From: Bacteroidales bacterium UBA5621
GTDB taxonomy: Bacteria; Bacteroidota; Bacteroidia; Bacteroidales; VadinHA17
DNA: 29,163 nucleotides
Direction: 5' to 3'
NCBI GenBank assembly: GCA_002424525.1
Contig: DIKJ01000137.1
Coordinates: 1-29,163 of the forward strand
The notes under the pieces are model-generated. The model was not told the origin of the DNA. It saw nothing but the letters and a program-made list of their open reading frames with translations, and searched no databases. Positions 7,928 to 14,811 of this stretch are shown here, one piece after another. The translations under genes and the position numbers were made by a program. The first letter of the stretch is position 1. Each line of letters opens with the position of its first letter.

Positions 7928-10328
7928 AGAGCAGAATGACATAGAAACGAGATGCGACAACTGTTCCCCTTTGAATGAAGAAGAGATCAGGAAAACGGTT
8001 GAGGAGGTTGTAGGGCAGACGGGCCGCGACGGGGAAAAGGTGATCCTTATCCTTCAGGAGGTTCAGAAGAGGCTCAATTTCCTCCCATCAGAAGCCCTGA
8101 AGCATATCTGCCGGATAACAGATATCACCCCGGGACAGTTATCGGGAGTGGCAACATTCTATTCGCAGTTCCGGCATATACCGGCCGGTGAACATATTAT
8201 TAAGATATGCACCGGAACTGCCTGTCATGTAAAGGGATCGACGCTTATTTCAGACTCTTTTAAAAGGACCCTGGGGATCGATGAATCGACAAGCACATCA
8301 ATAGATAAGCTTTTCTCGGTTGAGGAGGTAGCCTGTCTGGGGTGTTGTACCCTTGCTCCTGTTGTTCAGATAGACAATAAGACCTATGGTCATGTCAGAC
8401 CTAATCAGACTGAGGAGATTATTAACGATTTTCTGAACAGCATGGATAAGAAAGGCGTTACCGAGGAGCCTCCGGAAGGCGATCAGATCGATGCGGAGGT
8501 AAGGATCGGCCTGGGCTCATGCTGTGTTGCGGGAGGCAGCAGGGAAGTTCTCGAATCGGTCATGGAGGTCAAAAAGGATTATGAACTTAATATAAGGCTT
8601 AAGGCGGTAGGTTGCGTGGGGGTATGCAACCAGACACCCCTGCTTGAGATTGTGACGGGAGATCATCTTCATTCAAGATATGTCAACGTGCGTAAAGAAC
8701 AGGTTGAGGAGATCATCCTTAAGCACGTGAAGCCAAGAAACATAAGCAAGAGAATAAAATCGGGTATTACCGACATTGCCAATACTTTCCTCTCCGACAA
8801 GATGCTTAAGAGTCCGGTGAACCTGCCCGGAGAAGTAAGGGAAAAATATCTCGACGGTTTCCTGAATTACCAGTATCATATAGCCACTATCCACAGTGGA
8901 GTACTCTCACCCGATTCGTTTGATGAATACACTCTTTTCGGAGGCTTCAGTGCCCTCGAAAAATGCGTCAGGTATCTGGATCCCCGGAACATAATTGATC
9001 AGTTTTTGCAGAGCGGACTCAGGGGAAGAGGCGGTGCCGGTTTTCCTCTTGCAAGAAAGTGGGAGACCACAATGAATTCCGCCGACAGTACCAAATATGT
9101 TGTCTGCAACGGCGATGAGGGGGATCCCGGGGCTTTTATGGACCGTATGCTTCTTGAATCGTTCCCGTTCAGGATAATCGAGGGAATGACCATTGCCGGA
9201 TTTGTAACAGGAGCCTCCAGCGGTATCTTCTATATCCGTGCTGAGTATCCCCTTGCCGTGTCGAGGGTCAGGCACGCGATTGAGGTCTGTTATGAGAAGG
9301 GTGTTCTGGGGAAAAACATCTATGGCTCATCATTTTCATTTGATATTTCAATATTTGAGGGTGCCGGAGCTTTTGTGTGCGGTGAGGAGACAGCACTGAT
9401 CGCTTCCCTTGAAGGGAGGAGGGGAACTCCGCATCTGAGGCCCCCGTATCCGGCAGAAAAGGGATACCGGGGTCACCCGACGCTTGTAAATAATGTGGAG
9501 ACCCTTGCCTCAGTTCCATGGATACTCAATAACGGTTCCGATGCCTTCAGGTCTGTGGGCACACCGGCAAGCAAAGGCACGAAGGTTTTTGCGCTGGCGG
9601 GAAAGGTAGCCAGGGGAGGACTGATTGAAGTGCCTATGGGGATAACCATAAGGGATATTGTCGAAAAGATCGGAGGAGGCGTTGCCGGTAACCGTAAATT
9701 CAAGGCTGTGCAGATCGGCGGCCCTTCAGGCGGATGTATCCCTGAAAGTATGGCTGACACACCGGTTGATTTTGAGGAGCTTAACAAACTTGGAGCTATG
9801 ATGGGATCAGGAGGGCTGGTGGTGCTCGACGATACCGACTGCATGGTCGACATGGCAAAATATTTCCTGCTTTTTACCCATAGGCAGTCGTGCGGGAAAT
9901 GCACTTTCTGCCGTGTAGGTACGAAGGTCATGCTCGACATAATCGACCGCCTGAGCAAGGGTACAGCGACATTAGCTGATCTGAATGAGCTTGAAGAGCT
10001 ATGCAATTCTGTCAGGGACGGAAGTCTGTGCGGGCTTGGAAAGACGGCTCCCAACCCGGTGCTCACCGGGATCAGATATTTCAGGGAGGAGTATGAAGCC
10101 CACACCCGGGGGATCTGCCCCACCGGCAAATGCCGCGATCTGATAAAGTATGTTATTACCGACAGATGCAACGGATGCACTATCTGTTCACTGCAGTGTC
10201 CCGTGGATGCAATCCCTTACACTCCTTATGAAAAGCATGTTATAGATCACAGTTTATGTACCAAATGCGATAACTGCCGGATCGTTTGTCCGGTAAGTGC
10301 CATTGAAACACCCAATGTCAATGCTTAA
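7920..10328 (+). CDS. NuoE-NuoF fusion: NAD(P)H-dependent FMN/Fe-S oxidoreductase subunit
   Basis: An 802-residue soluble protein starting at GTG 7920, overlapping the previous gene by 8 bases. Domains in order: a NuoE/HndA-type thioredoxin-like [2Fe-2S] domain (about 15-165; C97, C102, C139, C143); a second thioredoxin-like ferredoxin domain (about 190-275; C201, C202, GCVGVC near 231-236); and the NuoF/HymB core. The core has the G-R-G-G-A-G-F FMN loop near 368-375, the V-C-N-G-D-E-G-D-P-G-A NADH/FMN motif, and a [4Fe-4S] site CGKCTFC (658-664) with C704. The C-terminus holds two more [4Fe-4S] motifs (from C750 and C780). This layout is that of HndC/HymB-type subunits with NuoE fused in front. 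It should exchange electrons between NAD(P)H and Fe-S carriers. No H-cluster hydrogenase subunit follows, so hydrogen metabolism is not supported. Confidence 0.93.
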   Translation: MNKEQNDIETRCDNCSPLNEEEIRKTVEEVVGQTGRDGEKVILILQEVQKRLNFLPSEALKHICRITDITPGQLSGVATFYSQFRHIPAGEHIIKICTGTACHVKGSTLISDSFKRTLGIDESTSTSIDKLFSVEEVACLGCCTLAPVVQIDNKTYGHVRPNQTEEIINDFLNSMDKKGVTEEPPEGDQIDAEVRIGLGSCCVAGGSREVLESVMEVKKDYELNIRLKAVGCVGVCNQTPLLEIVTGDHLHSRYVNVRKEQVEEIILKHVKPRNISKRIKSGITDIANTFLSDKMLKSPVNLPGEVREKYLDGFLNYQYHIATIHSGVLSPDSFDEYTLFGGFSALEKCVRYLDPRNIIDQFLQSGLRGRGGAGFPLARKWETTMNSADSTKYVVCNGDEGDPGAFMDRMLLESFPFRIIEGMTIAGFVTGASSGIFYIRAEYPLAVSRVRHAIEVCYEKGVLGKNIYGSSFSFDISIFEGAGAFVCGEETALIASLEGRRGTPHLRPPYPAEKGYRGHPTLVNNVETLASVPWILNNGSDAFRSVGTPASKGTKVFALAGKVARGGLIEVPMGITIRDIVEKIGGGVAGNRKFKAVQIGGPSGGCIPESMADTPVDFEELNKLGAMMGSGGLVVLDDTDCMVDMAKYFLLFTHRQSCGKCTFCRVGTKVMLDIIDRLSKGTATLADLNELEELCNSVRDGSLCGLGKTAPNPVLTGIRYFREEYEAHTRGICPTGKCRDLIKYVITDRCNGCTICSLQCPVDAIPYTPYEKHVIDHSLCTKCDNCRIVCPVSAIETPNVNA

Positions 10329-11427
10329 GATCAGGATCGATAACACCGGGTACGAGGTGCCAGAGGGTACGACCATCCTTGATGCCGCCGGGAAAGCCGG
10401 TAAGGAAATCCCGACTCTCTGTCACAAAGATGGTGTAACTCATTATACTTCGTGCATGGTCTGCATGATAAAAGACAGACATACAGATAAATTTCTGCCA
10501 TCATGTTCAGCATTGGTTCAGGATGGGATGGATATTGTGACTTCCGGTGATGAAGTAACTGAGATCAGGAAGAAAGCGGTCGCGCTGCTCCTGACAGAGC
10601 ACCGTGCTGAATGTGAAGCTCCGTGCAGGATCGTTTGTCCGGCCGGCCTGAATATCCCGCTTATGAACAGACATCTCTCAGCAGGTGATATGAAGGCCGC
10701 ATCGGAGCTTTCGCGATCTGAACTGACAGCTGAAGAATTCAGATGTATATCCTGTCCTGGTTACTGCGAGAATGCCTGCCGGAGAAAAAAAACAGACACA
10801 CCGGTTTCAATACGTAATATTCAGTTGTTTATTTATTCAAGTATCAGTGGAGATAAAACAATACAAAGGCCAGATAAACAGCAATCTGAAAAAACTGAGA
10901 AATCAACAAAAGCTATTGATCCGGGACATGTAAGGAACCAGTTTTCATCCCGGACCGGCAAGCTGGAGGAGGCAGAAATGCTTGAGTGGCTTAAGGAGTG
11001 TGAACCCGGGATTCCGAGGCACAGGGAGATCCCGTCCTTTGATATGGCTGGTGAAGAAGCGAAAAGCTGTATGCACTGTGACTGCCGGGCAGCCGGTGAT
11101 TGTCGTCTCAGGGATCTGGCCAAGCACATGGCAGTAAAAGATCCCCGGGGTAAAATAACAGGTTCACCCATCACTAAAAAGATAAATCATCAGACCGGCC
11201 TGATATTTGAGAGTGCCAAGTGTGTTAAATGTGCTCTTTGCGTGCGGATATGCGAGGACAGCACCGACGATCCTGCACTCTGTTTCCTGCACAGGGGGTT
11301 TGTGACAGTGCTTTCGGAGCCGGTTACGGAGAGCTTTGAGAATGTGCTCAGGAAACAGGCTGATGCGGTGATAAAGATTTGTCCGACGGGAGCGCTGAGC
11401 TGGTTTGGGAAAGCGCGGGAAGCGTAA
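10321..11427 (+). CDS. NuoG-type 2Fe-2S / GltD-type 4Fe-4S electron-transfer protein
   Basis: I use ATG 10321 (368 residues, beginning MLKIRID), which puts the first beta-strand of the ferredoxin fold at the N-terminus; ATG 10315 and GTG 10297 are alternatives. It overlaps the NuoEF gene by 8 bases. Domains: a NuoG/HydA-like [2Fe-2S] ferredoxin (C34, C45, C48, C62); a Fer4_20 domain as found at the N-terminus of GltD/NfnB/DPYD (C98-C102-C106-P and C142-C145-C149-C153); a charged linker around 180-245; a cysteine group SCMHCDC near 260; and a C-terminal NuoG-like [4Fe-4S] motif (C301-C304-C307-C311 with CPTG near 354). The FAD/NADPH domains that normally follow Fer4_20 are absent, as is any catalytic molybdopterin or H-cluster domain. 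It probably relays electrons from the NuoEF subunit to an unknown acceptor. Its stop codon lies inside a heptamer repeat. Confidence 0.88.
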   Translation: MLKIRIDNTGYEVPEGTTILDAAGKAGKEIPTLCHKDGVTHYTSCMVCMIKDRHTDKFLPSCSALVQDGMDIVTSGDEVTEIRKKAVALLLTEHRAECEAPCRIVCPAGLNIPLMNRHLSAGDMKAASELSRSELTAEEFRCISCPGYCENACRRKKTDTPVSIRNIQLFIYSSISGDKTIQRPDKQQSEKTEKSTKAIDPGHVRNQFSSRTGKLEEAEMLEWLKECEPGIPRHREIPSFDMAGEEAKSCMHCDCRAAGDCRLRDLAKHMAVKDPRGKITGSPITKKINHQTGLIFESAKCVKCALCVRICEDSTDDPALCFLHRGFVTVLSEPVTESFENVLRKQADAVIKICPTGALSWFGKAREA

Positions 11428-11477
11428 AGCGTAGAGCGTAGAGCGTAGAGCGTAGAGCGAAGAGCGAAGACCGAAGA
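11422..11477. repeat. GCGTAGA heptamer tandem array, 8 units
   Basis: Eight 7-bp units: GCGTAAA, four GCGTAGA, two GCGAAGA and CCGAAGA. The first unit contains the TAA stop codon (11425-11427) of the preceding gene, so the array begins within the coding sequence. Confidence 0.93.
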
Positions 11478-11491
11478 CGGAAGGGTTTTCA

Positions 11492-11514
11492 GACCTGCAC
11501 GACCTGCACGACCT
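11492..11514. repeat. GACCTGCAC nonamer repeat
   Basis: GACCTGCAC occurs twice in tandem followed by a partial GACCT. It lies downstream of the heptamer array and before the next propeller gene. Confidence 0.75.
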
Positions 11515-11550
11515 TTCTGACTGATAAATGAGTGAATTAATTAATTGGAA

Positions 11551-12675
11551 ATGAGAAGTATTATTAGCATAATCTTGTTGATGACGGGTTGTCTGGCTTC
11601 GCTGGCCCAGGTTACCGAAGCTGAGTGGCCCCTTTTCAGAGGCAGGGCGGATCTGTCGGGAAGAACGGATTTCGAGTTACCTTCCTCCCCTGCCCTTCTG
11701 TGGAGTGTCTCTACCGGAGCAAGGACAAAATCTTCACCTGTTGTAAGCAACGGTGTGATCTATTTCGGCAATGATAAGGGAATAGTGACCGCAATAACTA
11801 CCGAAGGCAGGGTTAAGTGGAGGTATGAAGCAGGCAGGATCATCGAGGCCCCTCCCCTTGTTCACGATAACAAGGTGATCTTTGGTGACAATAACGGTGT
11901 GCTCCGGGCGGTAAACGCAGAAACGGGCAAGCTGATATGGACATATGCCACTGAGAACCAGATTTCGGGATCGGCCAATGTCTGGAAGATAGGAAACCGG
12001 GCAGGTATCATTGTAGGAAGCTATGATTTTTACCTTCATTGCGTTGATCCTGCCAATGGAAAGCTCCTGTGGAAAATTGAGACTGACAACTACGTAAACG
12101 GAACACCCGGCATTTCAGGCAACAGGATAATCTTCGGCGGCTGTGACGGGGTGGTCAGGGTTGTGGATCCCCTTACCGGCAGAGAGAGCGACACAATCAA
12201 TATCGGAGTCTACCTGGCATCATCCCCTTCCATCTCCGGCGACCAGGTTTTTCTTGGCGATTACGACGGAACGATCTATTCACTAAACCTCAGGACAAAA
12301 AGGGTGGCCTGGAGAGTTCCGGCAGGCAGTGAATCAGCTCCGATAATGTCGATACCGGGTATCAGCAGAAACGAGGTTCTGGTTGGCAGTGATGACAAAC
12401 ACCTGTACTGCTTCAATATTCCGGACGGGAGTTTAAAATGGCGGTTCCGGACCAACGGAAGGATCACCGGATCGCCTGTGGTGTCACCTGCCAGGGTATT
12501 GTTCACCAGCACGGACGGGTTTGTATATATGCTCAGCCTTCAGAACGGATCAAAAACATGGAGCTTCAATGCCGGCGCCCCGGTTAGCAGTTCGCCTGCC
12601 GTTACCCGCGACAGGTTCTATGTCCTCACAGAGGACGGGCGGTTACTCGCATTTGGAATTAAAGGAAAAAAATGA
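11551..12675 (+). CDS. Secreted PQQ-like beta-propeller protein (BamB-like)
   Basis: I start at ATG 11551 (374 residues) rather than the in-frame TTG two codons earlier, because it gives a standard signal peptide MRSIISIILLMTGCLASLAQ. The sequence M-T-G-C inside it is an imperfect lipobox, so either a lipoprotein or a soluble exported form is possible. W-P-L-F-R-G at residues 26-31 opens the propeller. Seven or so blades follow with regular spacing: 'GNDKGIVTAITTEGRVKW', 'NAETGKLIWTY', 'DPANGKLLWK', 'DPLTGRESD', 'NLRTKRVAW', 'NIPDGSLKW' and 'SLQNGSKTW'. It is the most regular and compact propeller in the window and the closest to BamB in appearance. BamB itself is an outer-membrane assembly lipoprotein, but context next to a redox cluster and a glycosyltransferase does not allow that function to be assigned. 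Confidence 0.82.
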   Translation: MRSIISIILLMTGCLASLAQVTEAEWPLFRGRADLSGRTDFELPSSPALLWSVSTGARTKSSPVVSNGVIYFGNDKGIVTAITTEGRVKWRYEAGRIIEAPPLVHDNKVIFGDNNGVLRAVNAETGKLIWTYATENQISGSANVWKIGNRAGIIVGSYDFYLHCVDPANGKLLWKIETDNYVNGTPGISGNRIIFGGCDGVVRVVDPLTGRESDTINIGVYLASSPSISGDQVFLGDYDGTIYSLNLRTKRVAWRVPAGSESAPIMSIPGISRNEVLVGSDDKHLYCFNIPDGSLKWRFRTNGRITGSPVVSPARVLFTSTDGFVYMLSLQNGSKTWSFNAGAPVSSSPAVTRDRFYVLTEDGRLLAFGIKGKK

Positions 12676-12742
12676 AACCTTCATGTGCTAATTTACACAA
12701 CAAGATGATTATAATCATGAAGGTTCTCCCGATAAATCGGGA
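12676..12742. terminator. Inverted repeats after the propeller gene, weak terminator candidate
   Basis: AACCTTCATG (12676-12685) and CATGAAGGTT (12716-12725) form a perfect 10-bp inverted repeat directly after the stop codon. A short hairpin TCCCGA-TAAA-TCGGGA (12727-12742) follows. No U-tract is present, so intrinsic termination is uncertain. Confidence 0.35.
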
Positions 12743-12793
12743 CAAGCTATTCGAACAACTTAATATTAAATCCTATAACAAAGTTATTTTCGA

Positions 12794-14086
12794 ATGAAAA
12801 TAGTATATCTTATAACAGGATCGGGAGGATCATTCTACTGCGGCAATTGTTACCGCGACATGCTATATTTATGGGCCATACGCAAGGTGCCGGGGATCAC
12901 GGCCTCGGCAATCCCTCTGTATCTCCCACCCCCGAAGACCGGTCCGGTAAGCGAGTTCGATCCCAATGTATTTTTCGGCGCCATCTCGATGTACGTCAGG
13001 GGAAAGATCCCCTTCATGAGGAAGATGCCCGATTTCATGGATAAGCTTCTGGATACCGGACCCATGCTGAGGTTTGCGGCCCACAAAGCCGGAACAACGC
13101 GCCCGGAGGGTATGGAAGATCTGACCCTTAACATGATAAGCGGCGAAAACGCCTTCCGTGAGAAGGAGGTTGACAGGCTGATCAGTTACCTTATCCAGAC
13201 AGGCAAGCCCGACGTCATTCATCTCTCAAATGCACTCATTGTTGGTCTCGCCCACCATCTGAAAAAGAAAATGGATGTAAAGGTAATCTGCTCACTGCTG
13301 AACGAGGATGACTGGATAGACGAAATGGCTGAGCCTTACAGGGGTATGGCATGGAAACTGATAGCAAAAGAGGCAGTGAATATTGATGCCTTTATCACTC
13401 CAAGCTATTACTATAAGGATCTTTTTATCAGACAAACAGGGGTGGCCGGTGACAATATCCATGTTGTTCCCCTGGGGCTTGATGTTTTCCAGGAAAGCCC
13501 CGAAGCAGAGAATATTCACTCACCATCGATCGGCTATTTCTGCAGGGTAAATGAGATGAACGGCTTTGACAAGATGGTGGACGCATTCATAAAACTCAAA
13601 TCTGAAAACAGCATACCCGGACTGACTCTGCATGTCTGCGGAGGTTTTACCGGCGATGACAGGCCTTTCATAAAAAAACAGGTGAAGAAAATCGCCAGAG
13701 AGGGTTATAAGGAATCGGTCAGGATCTATCCTGAATTTGAAGGCGACAAGAAACGGGAATTCTTCAGGAACATCGACCTGATGAGTGTCCCGGTAAGAAA
13801 GCATGATGGCTACGGCCTCTACATCCTTGAAGCCAATGCGGAAGGAGTGCCGGTGGTTCAGCCCGATACCGGCGCATTTGCCGAAATAGTTGAACTGACC
13901 GGCGGTGGGATAATTTATTCCCCCGATACTCCGGAAGAACTTGCCAGGGTTATTGCCAGGATGCTTAAGGACAAAGAGAATCTGGCCAGCCTGGGAAATG
14001 CCGGTAAGAAAGGTGTCAGGGAGAAATTGTCGCTGGCACAAATGTCGGCGGGACTTGCCAGGGTATATGGTTCAGAAAAAAAGTAG
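12794..14086 (+). CDS. GT4-type glycosyltransferase with N-terminal CGNC motif
   Basis: A 430-residue, GT-B-fold retaining glycosyltransferase by overall character: Rossmann-like start MKIVYLITGSGG, a middle 'VVPLGLDV' strand-turn, and the donor-site region D-G-Y-G-L-Y-I-L-E (D338 to E346). The latter is an E-x7-E motif with the first Glu replaced by Asp. After the first strand it reads G-S-F-Y-C-G-N-C-Y-R-D, with a CxxC pair at residues 16 and 19. I associate a similar 'YCGSCLRD' loop with a subgroup of GT4 enzymes in Planctomycetes and Acidobacteria; this is from memory and unchecked. There is no signal peptide, so it acts on the cytoplasmic face. A gap of 34 bases to the ABC ATPase gene suggests one operon with a transporter. 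Donor and acceptor are unknown. Confidence 0.82.
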   Translation: MKIVYLITGSGGSFYCGNCYRDMLYLWAIRKVPGITASAIPLYLPPPKTGPVSEFDPNVFFGAISMYVRGKIPFMRKMPDFMDKLLDTGPMLRFAAHKAGTTRPEGMEDLTLNMISGENAFREKEVDRLISYLIQTGKPDVIHLSNALIVGLAHHLKKKMDVKVICSLLNEDDWIDEMAEPYRGMAWKLIAKEAVNIDAFITPSYYYKDLFIRQTGVAGDNIHVVPLGLDVFQESPEAENIHSPSIGYFCRVNEMNGFDKMVDAFIKLKSENSIPGLTLHVCGGFTGDDRPFIKKQVKKIAREGYKESVRIYPEFEGDKKREFFRNIDLMSVPVRKHDGYGLYILEANAEGVPVVQPDTGAFAEIVELTGGGIIYSPDTPEELARVIARMLKDKENLASLGNAGKKGVREKLSLAQMSAGLARVYGSEKK

Positions 14087-14120
14087 ATAACAGCGGGATG
14101 CTGTTCACAATAAGATAATT

Positions 14121-14804
14121 ATGCTCAGAATAAATAGTATCACAAAATCATATCATCAGCGGGGAACAGTACTGAAAGAGCTCAGCCTTCATCTCAGGGA
14201 CGGTGACTCAATGTCGGTTATCGGGCCTTCCGGTTCCGGTAAGACAACCCTTCTGAACATAATCGGGCTGCTCGACAAGCCGGATTCAGGCGAAATCCTG
14301 TTCCGGGGTGAACCCTTGCTGAATTATTCTCCTGATGAGTCAGCACATTACAGGAACAGGAACCTGGGATTTGTCTTCCAGGACCATCTTCTGTTGCCCT
14401 ATCTTACCGTAAGGGAGAACATTCTGCTCCCTTTACTTGCTTCAGATCTTTCATCTTCTGATTTCGGCGAAAAGGAGCAGCATGCCATTAAGCTGATGGA
14501 AAGGACCGGGATAGCGGATCTGGCAGAGAAGTATCCTTTCCAGATATCAGGGGGTGAGGCTCAGCGGGCAACCCTAGTAAGATCGCTGGTGAACAAACCT
14601 TCCCTCCTTCTTGCCGATGAACCTACGGGATCGCTTGATAAGAACAATGCCATTATACTGGGTGAACTTCTTCTCGAAATGAACCGGGAGCTGGGAGTAA
14701 CAATTATCCTTGCCACACACTCGCACGACCTGGCAGAAAAGATGGCAATCAGGATGGAACTTGTCAGCGGGGCGCTTGAAGAAGTGAACGGCAAGGCAAA
14801 ATAG
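14121..14804 (+). CDS. ABC transporter ATP-binding protein, LolD/MacB type
   Basis: A 227-residue ATPase with all core motifs: Walker A G-P-S-G-S-G-K-T (35-42), Q-loop in 'FVFQDHLLLPYLTVRENI', signature I-S-G-G-E-A-Q-R (in place of LSGGQ), Walker B L-L-L-A-D-E-P with D-loop G-S-L-D (about 161-171), and H-loop in 'LATHSHDLA'. The size and the 'LPYLTVRENI' region fit the LolD/FtsE/MacB group, which powers extraction or mechanotransmission rather than classical uptake. The permease gene begins 8 bases after its stop, so the two form one transporter. Confidence 0.93.
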   Translation: MLRINSITKSYHQRGTVLKELSLHLRDGDSMSVIGPSGSGKTTLLNIIGLLDKPDSGEILFRGEPLLNYSPDESAHYRNRNLGFVFQDHLLLPYLTVRENILLPLLASDLSSSDFGEKEQHAIKLMERTGIADLAEKYPFQISGGEAQRATLVRSLVNKPSLLLADEPTGSLDKNNAIILGELLLEMNRELGVTIILATHSHDLAEKMAIRMELVSGALEEVNGKAK

Positions 14805-14811
14805 TATACTG

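Noticed and set aside
9473..10180. 235-residue minus-strand reading frame
   Set aside because: It lies wholly antisense to the NuoF core with its conserved motifs; composition is Ser/Pro-rich and no domain is recognised.
7920..11427. Iron-only hydrogenase operon
   Set aside because: No H-cluster motifs are found in either subunit, and no hydrogenase maturation genes are present.
14089..14105. AACAGC-GGGAT-GCTGTT hairpin between the glycosyltransferase and ABC ATPase genes
   Set aside because: A six-base stem without a U-tract in a 34-base gap is too weak to call a terminator, and the genes look co-transcribed.
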